A stretch of 17,740 nucleotides of DNA from Paraglaciecola arctica (GTDB lineage: Bacteria > Pseudomonadota > Gammaproteobacteria > Enterobacterales > Alteromonadaceae). The first letter of the stretch is position 1, and each line of letters starts with the position of its first letter. Below the pieces are notes generated by a model, which searched no databases, had not been told where the DNA came from, and worked only from the letters and a program-made list of their open reading frames with translations. The position numbers and the translations under genes were made by a program. The stretch is taken from the NCBI GenBank assembly GCA_003232445.1, contig QIJM01000054.1, forward strand, positions 1 to 17,740. Reading direction: 5' to 3'. Positions 1 through 7,233 of the stretch are shown piece by piece.

Positions 1-178
1 GCCCAACAAAGCCAAGCCCGTTTGAAATCATAGCTTCAACAAGTTGAACGTAAGAAATAAGTTTATCATCACTCTGCTGAGGAAGAGCCTTATCAATTAA
101 CTTAGCAATACCAAGCTCTTTGTTTATGCCAGAAATCAAACCTAAATGGTCAAGACCTTTTGTTGAATACGATGCCAT
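1..178 (-). CDS. IS1634-family (DUF4277-type) transposase, N-terminal part, cut by window edge
   Basis: Reading leftwards from the ATG at 178-176 gives 59 codons without a stop. The product starts MASYSTKGLDHLGLISGI and continues to ...VEAMISNGLGFVG. The YSTK-LDHLG opening and the later NGLGFVG block are typical of the N-terminal domain of IS1634-family DDE transposases, so this should be the natural start. The DDE catalytic core lies outside the window. Only 8 nt separate the ATG from the stop codon of the upstream permease gene, and I see no terminal inverted repeat in that gap. It is therefore unclear where the element ends, and the transposase could be read from the transporter operon. 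The family call is from recognised motifs; intactness cannot be judged. Confidence 0.8.
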   Translation of the reverse strand, partial: MASYSTKGLDHLGLISGINKELGIAKLIDKALPQQSDDKLISYVQLVEAMISNGLGFVG

Positions 179-186
179 TATTTTTC

Positions 187-2670
187 TTAAATATCGGCCA
201 TTAACTGCTTCACCGAACTTTTTAAACTATGACGACTGGCGTATATACCTAATAGCGTTACTGTGCTCAAAATAATGGATAACGTAATGAATAAAATCAA
301 AAAATTGGGTTGATAAGGAAGTGAGAACTGTGATTGATAAATTAACATGCCAGTAATGTAAGTACCGGTTATCGCCCCCGTTGCAATGATTAATGCCGTA
401 ATTAACCATTCAATAATATTTAGTTGCAAACACGTCCTTTTTAAAAAACCAAAGCTCATAATCACACTATTTTTTTTCTTTTCTTTATCTTCAAGTGCAT
501 TGATTGAAGACAAAATCACAATAATGGCGAGTACAATAATCATTGCGGCAAAGCCACTAATAACTTTAGTAATCATTTCGAAGATAGAATCGAACTGTTT
601 TGTTAATTCTTGTAGGGATTCCATGCGTATTGTGGGGTGTTTTTGCCACAATTGACCTAACAGTGGCCACTGTGCATCATTAAGTTCTAAACTTGCCATG
701 TTGTATTGGGCCGCGTTTATATGTTGGATAGCAGCTTGGGGCATTTGTATCCAGAAGGTAATTAAACCCGCTCCCGGTTTATAATCATGACTTGCGGTTA
801 TCGTAAAGGTATAGCTTTGCTGATTAATAATAAAAGTAAGCTTATCCCCAAGAGTTAAACCTACATCGGTCATCACTTCTTCTTCAATAGATATTTGTTG
901 CCAATCTTTAGTGGCTTTTTCCCACCATACTCCTTGAACCAATCGGTTGACATTTGGAATAGCTCGAGTCCAATGGAGTCGAATAGTGTTAGATAAAGTC
1001 GCTAAACTGTCACTGGGTTTTGTTGCAAATTCATCTACTGCTTGGTTATTAATTTTCACGGCTTTAGCATAAAAGAAAGGTTTAGATTGACGGAGCTTAA
1101 TATCATTATCTTTAGACCATTGCTCAATCGCTTTCATTTGTGATTGATTGGCTTGTGAAACCATGAGATTGCCATCATGTACTCTTTGATATGATGCCAT
1201 TGTGTCGCCTAAGTCTTTTAAAAACATTAGTGTAAACAATAGTAAAAATGTGCTTAATCCAATGCCTAGAATTTGGGTGCTTTTGCTTAATAAACGCTGT
1301 TTCATCATAAACAGAGTAAAAGGAATTAAGCCTGAAAATTGTTGAGTCGTTTTTTCACCCAAGGTTAAAGTCACCCAACTGATAGCGGCCATTAGCATGA
1401 TGGTGATTAATATACTGCATACTAACATTAAGGTTAATAAGCCATTGTCAGAGTACGTGGCTGCCACCAAAACAAGAACGACAAAGGCACTTATTTTCAC
1501 TAGACCTAAAGAAAGGTTTTTTTGATTTTGATGGAACAACTTAGACACGGATGTTTGGCACAGTGTGAGCCAAACGGGTGAATGAAATACGGCGAAGAGT
1601 AATACACTTGTCGCTATCGTTTTAGCCGTAAGCCAAACATCTAATTGCCAAGTAATTTCCGAGAATGTTTCGGATAACCAACTGACAATCAGCCAATGAA
1701 ATAGACCAGATAAAATCGCGACCAGAGGTATTAGCATCACTATATTAATCACCCATTTGAAAAGTGACAACTGTAAGCCAGTCGCTTTTGAAGCACCTAA
1801 ACTCATGCAAATGGCTGAAAAATATTGTTCTTTTTTTAAATGAACTTGCGCTATTTGTTGAATAGCAATAGCGGCCATAAAAAACAAAATAATAGAAGCT
1901 AACCCCAAGAAATTTTCAGTTCGTTGCCAAAATAAAGCTAAAGGATGTGCGCCCGATTTGTGGTGAATTTGTGCTGCTGGAAGTTGTTCTTTTTGCCAAT
2001 CGATAAGTTGCTGTACTTGTGATTTTGAAGCAGAAACAAGGTAACGATGCTGGATAATATCTGCTGGAAAAGCCAACTTCGCCATATCGCTAATATTAAC
2101 GATTGCTCGCATAGAAGAACTATATCCTTCCATCAATCTATCCGGCTCATGAATTAACACCCTTGATACGACAAATGTTTGTTCTCCTAGTTTAATAGCG
2201 TCACCAATTGACAGCATTAAACTGGTTATTAGTCGACTGTCTAACCATATACTTCCGGCTACAGGCCCACCGTTTGTAACTGTTGCCGGGCTCTGTAAAG
2301 AAGTTGAAGTAAGTAATTTTCCTTGCAAAGGGTAGTCATCACCCACCGCCTTTAACTTTGAATTTTGCCAATTCCCGTTGAATGTAAGTGTTACGTCTAT
2401 TTGTAGTGTATTGACAACACTTTCGGTTATATTTGCTAATGATGTTAGTTGCTTAGTCGTTAACTTATCTTTTTGAGCTAACACCGCATCAGCACCTAGA
2501 AGGTTTTGTAAATTATTATGCAAATAATCTTGAATAGTGCTGCTTGATAGCGTTAGTGTGACAATGAAAATCATTAAAATGGCTTGAACCCAGCGCAGTA
2601 GCTTTTGATGAGACTGACTATATTCTTGTTTGAAATAGTGCCAAGCAAATTGAATGTGATGTATTAACAT
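187..2670 (-). CDS. FtsX/MacB-type ABC transporter permease, YbbP-like (827 aa)
   Basis: Large inner-membrane permease of the YbbP type, which pairs with a LolD/YbbA-like ATPase. The protein has about ten predicted membrane segments: one near residues 27-45, a group at about 253-485, and three near 695-807. Two large soluble regions (about 50-245 and 490-690) match the duplicated MacB-PCD/FtsX layout. The length (827 aa) is close to that of E. coli YbbP (about 800 aa). The ATG at 2670 overlaps the ATPase stop codon by one base (TAATG), so translation is probably coupled. Substrate is unknown; relatives act mechanically on envelope lipids, lipoproteins or peptides rather than importing solutes. 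The C-terminus (YASRHSLKSS...) looks natural, so the adjacent transposase gene has probably not truncated it. The usual neighbour tesA is absent. Confidence 0.9.
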   Translation of the reverse strand: MLIHHIQFAWHYFKQEYSQSHQKLLRWVQAILMIFIVTLTLSSSTIQDYLHNNLQNLLGADAVLAQKDKLTTKQLTSLANITESVVNTLQIDVTLTFNGNWQNSKLKAVGDDYPLQGKLLTSTSLQSPATVTNGGPVAGSIWLDSRLITSLMLSIGDAIKLGEQTFVVSRVLIHEPDRLMEGYSSSMRAIVNISDMAKLAFPADIIQHRYLVSASKSQVQQLIDWQKEQLPAAQIHHKSGAHPLALFWQRTENFLGLASIILFFMAAIAIQQIAQVHLKKEQYFSAICMSLGASKATGLQLSLFKWVINIVMLIPLVAILSGLFHWLIVSWLSETFSEITWQLDVWLTAKTIATSVLLFAVFHSPVWLTLCQTSVSKLFHQNQKNLSLGLVKISAFVVLVLVAATYSDNGLLTLMLVCSILITIMLMAAISWVTLTLGEKTTQQFSGLIPFTLFMMKQRLLSKSTQILGIGLSTFLLLFTLMFLKDLGDTMASYQRVHDGNLMVSQANQSQMKAIEQWSKDNDIKLRQSKPFFYAKAVKINNQAVDEFATKPSDSLATLSNTIRLHWTRAIPNVNRLVQGVWWEKATKDWQQISIEEEVMTDVGLTLGDKLTFIINQQSYTFTITASHDYKPGAGLITFWIQMPQAAIQHINAAQYNMASLELNDAQWPLLGQLWQKHPTIRMESLQELTKQFDSIFEMITKVISGFAAMIIVLAIIVILSSINALEDKEKKKNSVIMSFGFLKRTCLQLNIIEWLITALIIATGAITGTYITGMLIYQSQFSLPYQPNFLILFITLSIILSTVTLLGIYASRHSLKSSVKQLMADI

Positions 2671-3416
2671 TATGCAACCTGCCCATCATTTATAGCGAAG
2701 TCTTGAGCGACATGGTTAGAGCCTTGCTTTGTTTGTTTTTTTTCGACTGAGTTTATCGATGAGGCTTTAGTCAGCTTTCCGTCGGCAAGCGAATATATGT
2801 TCTGAGCCATGCTAGCAAGTGCATTGTTATGAGTAACAATAATTAAACCTGCGTTGTTCTCTTGGCAGCATGCAAATAAAATATCAGAAATTTCATTAGC
2901 ATTATATTGATCTAAATTACCCGTTGGTTCATCAGCGAATATAAACTTGGGTGAAAAGACTAATGCACGAGCGATTGCAACACGTTGTTGCTCTCCACCA
3001 CTTAATTGTGAAGGTTTATGATTAGACCGATCTGACAACCCGACCTTTTCTAACCAATGCTCAGCCTTTTTATTCGCATGTTTATCACCCCGTAATTTTA
3101 AAGGTAAAGCAATATTGTGCAAAGCGGTTAGCTCGGGCAGTAAATGAAATTGTTGAAAAATAAAACCAATTTCTGAGCGTAAATTATCAAGCGTTGATAT
3201 TTGATTGTCGCTTATGAAATTAGCTTGGCCTGAGCTAGGTTTTTCTAATCCAGAAAGCAGCATAAGTAAACTTGACTTACCGGCACCCGAAGGTCCTGTT
3301 ATCGCATATGACTGTCCTTGGTTTATTGATAAATCGAGGTTTTCAAATAAAGTAATAGTCGAAGCATTGTTTTCAAATGACTGAGAAACGCTATTTAATT
3401 CAATTGAACAAGACAT
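2670..3416 (-). CDS. ABC transporter ATP-binding protein, LolD/YbbA-like (248 aa)
   Basis: ATPase subunit for the downstream permease. Walker A is GPSGAGKSS (41-49), the Q-loop is near Gln88-Gln89, the signature is LSGGEQQ (138-144), Walker B is FIFADE (158-163), and the switch histidine is in IVTHNN near 196. This motif set and the EPTGNLD sequence are typical of the LolD/MacB/YbbA group. The C-terminal tail of about 25 residues, rich in Ser, Lys and Gln, goes beyond the usual family length and looks unstructured. The Shine-Dalgarno sequence before the ATG at 3416 is weak. The promoter is the TTCACA-repeat promoter at 3449-3481, so this is the first gene of a two-gene operon. Confidence 0.93.
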   Translation of the reverse strand: MSCSIELNSVSQSFENNASTITLFENLDLSINQGQSYAITGPSGAGKSSLLMLLSGLEKPSSGQANFISDNQISTLDNLRSEIGFIFQQFHLLPELTALHNIALPLKLRGDKHANKKAEHWLEKVGLSDRSNHKPSQLSGGEQQRVAIARALVFSPKFIFADEPTGNLDQYNANEISDILFACCQENNAGLIIVTHNNALASMAQNIYSLADGKLTKASSINSVEKKQTKQGSNHVAQDFAINDGQVA

Positions 3417-3448
3417 GAAATTGCACCAAAGTAATATTTTGTGGTGGT

Positions 3449-3481
3449 ATTGTATTGAAACCTTTGTGAAACAAATGTGAA
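3449..3481 (-). promoter_or_regulatory. Putative response-regulator box and promoter of the ABC operon
   Basis: Read on the minus strand: TTCACA (3481-3476), 5 nt, TTCACA (3470-3465), 10 nt, TACAAT (3454-3449). The -10 lies 32 nt before the ATG at 3416. Two identical hexamers with an 11-bp period, one helical turn, are the usual form of an OmpR/PhoB-family binding site overlapping the -35 region. The same layout, spacing for spacing, occurs in front of the divergent gene at 3898. The regulator itself is not in the window. That the motif is a binding site is an inference from the exact match of the two copies. Confidence 0.65.
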
Positions 3482-3832
3482 GCTCAAGAGAAATAAAAAA
3501 ATAATTGATTTATCTACATTGAAGAATACAAAAACACCATTAAAATTTTCATAGCAGTCTGCCACAAAGTTAACATTCGACGTGCTAAAGGAATGTCAGG
3601 TTTCGTATGAGAGTGGCAGTTAGCTCAGATGAATTTAGTACATGGAAAGTGTGGTATCAGTAATAATGACGGGCACCACTCTCTAGGAAAGGGACATAGA
3701 AGGCCTCTGAGAATCTAGCTAAATCAACTTATGCCACTAAAACCTGAATCCCACATCCTTCTTTTATAAGCCAAATACTTTTAACAAGCTAGTCCAAAAG
3801 ACGGTTTACTTGATACAAGCTATCTATTAGAT
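3482..3832. other. Spacer between the two divergent promoters, no gene seen
   Basis: I see no convincing coding region here. The stretch contains a perfect 8-bp inverted repeat, GAGAGTGG at 3609-3616 and CCACTCTC at 3676-3683, about 60 nt apart. A competing 7-bp pair is CTGCCAC at 3559-3565 with GTGGCAG at 3613-3619. These could form alternative stems in an RNA or be leftovers of a small mobile element. Neither is strong enough to name as an RNA gene. Confidence 0.4.
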
Positions 3833-3865
3833 TTCACATTCATTTCACACAAATGCGAATACAAT
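3833..3865 (+). promoter_or_regulatory. Putative response-regulator box and promoter of the secreted-protein gene
   Basis: TTCACA (3833-3838), 5 nt, TTCACA (3844-3849), 10 nt, TACAAT (3860-3865), then 32 nt to the ATG at 3898. Every spacing equals that of the divergent ABC operon promoter. No good -35 hexamer is present apart from the repeat, as expected for a promoter that needs an activator. The downstream AT-rich stretch also looks somewhat like a Fur box, but that match is weaker and overlaps the -10. Confidence 0.65.
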
Positions 3866-3897
3866 TATCATTATTATATAAATAAGAAGGCAAAAAT

Positions 3898-4629
3898 ATG
3901 ATGATGAAGTATTGCATATTATTGATCTGCTTTGGGGCGATTTTAGACGTCAGCGCAGCAGTAAATACACTAACTGAACTAGCATCGATCAAAGAAAAAA
4001 TAAATCGCGCAATTACAAAGTTTGAACAGACAGACAGAGAACTTTGGTCTTATAATATCTCTCGCTATGAAGACGAAGAAGGTGAAATATCAAGTAGTAT
4101 TGAGCAACATTCTCCACAAACAAATGAACCATGGCTCCTAAAGCAAATTAATGGTCAAGTACCGACCAAAAAACAAATTAAAGGATTTGCTAAAAAGAAA
4201 CAAGAGCAGAGTAACAAAGAGAAACAAGGTGAGAATATACAGCTCTCATTACGCAAGCTAATCAATCTAGAAAGTCTGTCTTTAGTATCCACAGACGAGA
4301 TACATATTGTTATGGCATTTAACGTTGATATGAAGAAGAAACTAGGGAAAGATTCGATTGGTAAACTACAAGGAAAATTAGTCTATCAAATAGATAAACA
4401 ATTCATTGAAAAAATAACTATTTGGAATAACGCAGAATTTTCACCTATGCTTACTGCCAATATTACCGACTTAACCCTAACTTTTACTTTTGTGCATATT
4501 AATGGATCAGTACTAGCTAAACAAAATGAAATGAAGATGAAAGGTAGCTTCGCTTACTTCAGTGAAATCAATGAAACTTCTCAAGATAACTTTTCAGATT
4601 ACATTTATCAAGGTAAGCAAATACAATAA
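3898..4629 (+). CDS. Secreted periplasmic protein of unknown function (243 aa)
   Basis: I do not recognise a named family. The first 20 or so residues form a Sec signal peptide (short positive start, hydrophobic CILLICFGAIL, likely cleavage after DVSA). The mature part starts with a helical, charged region (about 25-60), has a Lys/Gln-rich stretch (about 88-112), and then a series of alternating hydrophobic strands (about 120-235). That pattern would suit a LolA/LolB-like or other lipid- or cargo-binding beta fold; this is a guess from the pattern only. AGAAGG 7 nt before the first of three consecutive ATG codons supports the chosen start. The promoter matches that of the divergent ABC exporter, which suggests that the protein works with the exporter or answers the same envelope signal. 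Confidence 0.8.
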   Translation: MMMKYCILLICFGAILDVSAAVNTLTELASIKEKINRAITKFEQTDRELWSYNISRYEDEEGEISSSIEQHSPQTNEPWLLKQINGQVPTKKQIKGFAKKKQEQSNKEKQGENIQLSLRKLINLESLSLVSTDEIHIVMAFNVDMKKKLGKDSIGKLQGKLVYQIDKQFIEKITIWNNAEFSPMLTANITDLTLTFTFVHINGSVLAKQNEMKMKGSFAYFSEINETSQDNFSDYIYQGKQIQ

Positions 4630-4692
4630 GGCAACTTCGAAGTTTACAAGTCCACCTAATAAGAGGTGTTATATATGTTAACTAAAAGCGGC

Positions 4693-4720
4693 GGGAGTCT
4701 GTAACCGATTCTGTGTGACC
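4693..4720 (-). repeat. Probable terminal inverted repeat of an IS256-family element (single end)
   Basis: The sequence GGGAGTCTGTAACCGATTCT and the following GTGTGACC lie 4 nt downstream of the stop codon of the IS256-type transposase fragment. IS256-family elements typically carry a terminal repeat with a GAGTCTGT-type core just after the transposase stop. I see no matching partner end within the window. Confidence 0.45.
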
Positions 4721-4724
4721 GCCA

Positions 4725-5027
4725 TTATTTAATATGCTTTTCGAGGCGTTCCCCGAACTCGATAATAAAGCGAACCATCGCCTGTCGCCAGTTATGAATT
4801 GGCATAGACCATTTCTTAGATGCTTCGGTGATGGCTAAGTACACCATTTTCTTAGCTGAATCGTCGCTTGGGAATAGCTTCTGTTTCTTAATTGCCTTAC
4901 GGATAACGCTTCTGTTAATGTCTGCGGCACACGGGTGATAAATAATTTTATGCAGCTCTTCCAGTGTTTCTTTGACGTAAAGCGCAGCATTCGCTTGAGA
5001 CTTAACTATCTGTTTAAAGCCCTCCAT
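4725..5027 (-). pseudogene. IS256-family (mutator-type) transposase, C-terminal fragment
   Basis: The last 75 or so residues read KIIY...INRSVIRKAIKKQKLFPSDDSAKKMVYLAI...KKWSMPIHNWRQAMVRFIIEFGERL (broken here for length). This is the conserved C-terminus of IS256-family transposases (FPSD, KKW-MPI-NW, FAIEFGDRL). The N-terminal 300 residues or so, with the DDE core, are missing: the frame hits a stop about 20 codons upstream of the ATG. The block that should read TTNAIE-LN is altered to HPCAADIN, a sign of decay. The first 25 residues of the open frame are not recognised. It is a dead remnant next to a tRNA gene. Confidence 0.75.
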
Positions 5028-5106
5028 ATCATTGCGGTTGCCGCTTGCGGACTTCGTGTATACCGGAATGCTTGCTTGATGTCTTTACAAAAGCCAGCAA
5101 CAAGGC

Positions 5107-5152
5107 CTAGGTGAGCGTAAAAGTTATTTAGGAGTCGAAGCTAGGTGAGTGT
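5107..5152. repeat. Short direct repeats in the tRNA-Val 3' flank
   Basis: CTAGGTGAG occurs at 5107-5115 and again at 5141-5149, 34 bp apart, followed by CGT and TGT respectively. They lie between the IS256 fragment and the 3' end of tRNA-Val, thus in the tRNA transcript's trailer. Role unknown; they could be leftovers of insertions near the tRNA. Confidence 0.35.
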
Positions 5153-5167
5153 TTTACTATGAATAAT

Positions 5168-5244
5168 TGGTACAACCGAGTGGACTCGAACCACCGACCC
5201 CTACCATGTCAAGGTAGTGCTCTAACCAGCTGAGCTACGGTTGT
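5168..5244 (-). tRNA. tRNA-Val (anticodon GAC)
   Basis: The minus strand folds as a complete 77-nt tRNA including an encoded CCA (5170-5168). The acceptor stem pairs ACAACCG (5244-5238) with CGGTTGT (5178-5172), with discriminator A at 5171. The D arm contains GCTC...GAGC. The anticodon stem is CTACC/GGTAG around loop TTGACAT, giving anticodon GAC, which reads GUC/GUU valine codons. The T arm has GTTCGAG. With G34 this isoacceptor is not a substrate of the CmoA/CmoB pathway encoded further right, which modifies U34 tRNAs. Confidence 0.96.
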
Positions 5245-5362
5245 ATTGATTGACACGCTGTAAAGACTGAGCTTTGAAGCGGCGCGTATAATAACGACGA
5301 GACTATTTATCTGCAAGCCCTTTTTTAGTTATCTCAGCTTGATCACATAGCAAATGTACGAA

Positions 5363-6379
5363 TTAGCGTTTACCTGGCTTGATATTGCATCGTTTGAACA
5401 AACCTTGCCAAAAATGTATATGTTGTTGCATAGCAACTTGATAGTTGCCAAAGCCTTGTTGGTTGAAGTTATTGATATATTCTTTAAAGCTTGGCGATAA
5501 CTTTGGATGCGCTGCCATCTTTTCAAAAATTGGATTGAGTTGGTATTGGTAGTGATTAATTTGACTGGCAATGGGTTGTATTTTTTCGATGAAAAACTGC
5601 TGAAAAACGTTAATCAAATATTCTATTTTTTTCTCTGTCCCGACACCAGGGCACTGGAGACCCTCTGTGTGTTGCCAAAGCCATTTGGTTGAGCGGTTTA
5701 AGTGTTGAGCTAATGTGAGTTGACTTAACCATAATTTGGCGGGCAGTGGGTTATTCAGTAAGTTTTGCAAATGTTGCTCTAGTTCTGCACTGTTAATCGG
5801 CTTTTTTTGGTTGATATTAAGCAGGTAAGTTAAGGTTTCTTTGGATTGACTCAGGCCATCCTGTTTGTTGCCTTCTATTAATCCAAAGTTTGAACTGAAT
5901 CCTTGTTTCATCTCGCTACTGAGTTGAATTAAGTCTGCCCAAACCATGGGTAATTGTTGGTTTTTTGTTCGTTGCCAATTTTCTAATCTCTCTTGTACCT
6001 TTGAGTCTGTGGTATCTATTAGACATTGTTTTAAGGCATCGATTAAATGTCTTTCGTAAATATAACGAGTAGAGGGCAATTGCAGGTTGCCAAGGGAAGT
6101 GTTTCGCTCGGCAACCAGAGAATACAATTCACAATGCTTAAGATTATAAAACTCAAAAAGTTTGATTGTGGTAACAGGAATGTTCTGTTTTAAATCCCTT
6201 AAGGACGGGTAGGGCGGCAAGCTAATTGTAAGTCTGTCTTGGCTTTCAACATCTAAAACGTTAGCCATGCGCTCCTGATATTCTTTTAAATGTTTTTGCA
6301 GTGAGTGACGGCTATCACAGCCCATGGCAAACATCATCACTAATAGGATTAAAAATCTCGCCGATATATGAAAGACCAA
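5363..6379 (-). CDS. DUF3080-family lipoprotein (338 aa)
   Basis: Predicted lipoprotein: a hydrophobic N-terminal segment (9-19) ends in the lipobox A-M-G-C with Cys21 as the lipidation site; residue +2 is Asp, which can favour inner-membrane retention. The rest is a mostly helical, Gln-rich periplasmic domain resembling the DUF3080 family of Shewanella/Alteromonas-type bacteria; function unknown. The start is TTG at 6379: it is only 6 nt after the in-frame stop of the SDR gene upstream, and the next ATGs (M15, M16) would destroy the signal peptide. AGGGG lies just before, so translation probably reinitiates after the SDR gene. Confidence 0.8.
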   Translation of the reverse strand: MVFHISARFLILLVMMFAMGCDSRHSLQKHLKEYQERMANVLDVESQDRLTISLPPYPSLRDLKQNIPVTTIKLFEFYNLKHCELYSLVAERNTSLGNLQLPSTRYIYERHLIDALKQCLIDTTDSKVQERLENWQRTKNQQLPMVWADLIQLSSEMKQGFSSNFGLIEGNKQDGLSQSKETLTYLLNINQKKPINSAELEQHLQNLLNNPLPAKLWLSQLTLAQHLNRSTKWLWQHTEGLQCPGVGTEKKIEYLINVFQQFFIEKIQPIASQINHYQYQLNPIFEKMAAHPKLSPSFKEYINNFNQQGFGNYQVAMQQHIHFWQGLFKRCNIKPGKR

Positions 6380-6385
6380 CAGCCC

Positions 6386-7129
6386 CTAACCTTTTGTATA
6401 TGAAGAAATACTGCGTCCTCCATCAACAGCAATGATTTGTCCTGACACATATGAAGCTTCAATCAAAAACTTAATCGCATGAGCAATATCTTGCATGGTA
6501 CCTAGTCTCTGCGCGGGTACTTGGTTGAGGATTTGTTGTTTATCATTTTCGTTCATTTGCATCTCGGCCCATAATATTGCGCCGGGTGCTATGCCATTAA
6601 CACGTATGTCAGGTGCTAATTCTAAAGCTAAAGATTGAGTCATGGTTACTAGCGCTGATTTCGCCATGCAATAAAGCGTGTGGTCTTTTAATGGTCTTGC
6701 AGCATGGATATCCACCATATTAATAATGGCGCCAGTATTTTGAGCCAATGTTTGTGCACAATATTGGGATAAAAATAATGGCCCTTGCATATTACTGCCA
6801 ACAATATTTTGCCAGTCTTTTGTTGTGATAGTGCCAACGGGAGTGGGATAAAACGAGGATGCATTGTTAATTAATACATCTAAGCGGCCATATGAGTCTA
6901 TTGCTTGTTGACCAATACGCTCAACGCTCGATAAGTCGGATAAATTACCTTGCACTAACATCGCTGATTTTGCCCTGATTTTATTTAGCTCTAAGCATAG
7001 CTTTTCGGCTTCGAGCCGTGACTCATTGCAATGCACAACAATGTTTGAACCAAAAGAATGTAGGTATCTTGCCGTATGCGCGCCAATTCTCTTGGCACTA
7101 CCAGTAATCAAGGTGACTTTGTTTTTCAT
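6386..7129 (-). CDS. Short-chain dehydrogenase, pteridine reductase-like
   Basis: NADPH-binding SDR, best matched to pteridine reductases (FolM/PTR1 type), which reduce dihydropterins or dihydrofolate. Seen: the TGSAKRIG nucleotide loop near the N-terminus (Lys-Arg after the Gly-rich turn is typical of pteridine reductases), NNAS followed by SFYPTPVG, the DIHAARPLKDH block, the catalytic YCMAK (Tyr-X3-Lys), and the C-terminal VSGQIIAVDGG. Length is about 247 aa, normal for the family. I chose the ATG at 7129; a TTG at 7138 in the same frame would add three residues. It leads a short operon with the DUF3080 lipoprotein 6 nt downstream. Substrate specificity is inferred from motifs only. Confidence 0.87.
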   Translation of the reverse strand: MKNKVTLITGSAKRIGAHTARYLHSFGSNIVVHCNESRLEAEKLCLELNKIRAKSAMLVQGNLSDLSSVERIGQQAIDSYGRLDVLINNASSFYPTPVGTITTKDWQNIVGSNMQGPLFLSQYCAQTLAQNTGAIINMVDIHAARPLKDHTLYCMAKSALVTMTQSLALELAPDIRVNGIAPGAILWAEMQMNENDKQQILNQVPAQRLGTMQDIAHAIKFLIEASYVSGQIIAVDGGRSISSYTKG

Positions 7130-7233
7130 TTTACTCAAACTTAAGCTATCAAAAAGCTAAGGGTATATCCGAATGGCGTTAAAGAATAGAGTGGACTGAA
7201 TTGAAAAGTTCAACAAGCCCTAATATTTTCCCA

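Noticed and set aside
386..655. Plus-strand open frame of 89 codons opposite the permease
   Set aside because: The minus strand encodes a convincing membrane permease here; the plus-strand hydrophobicity mirrors the opposite strand.
3857..3875. Possible Fur box upstream of the secreted-protein gene
   Set aside because: About 13 of 19 positions fit the Fur consensus, but the region is AT-rich, overlaps the -10 element, and the other promoter with the same architecture lacks it.
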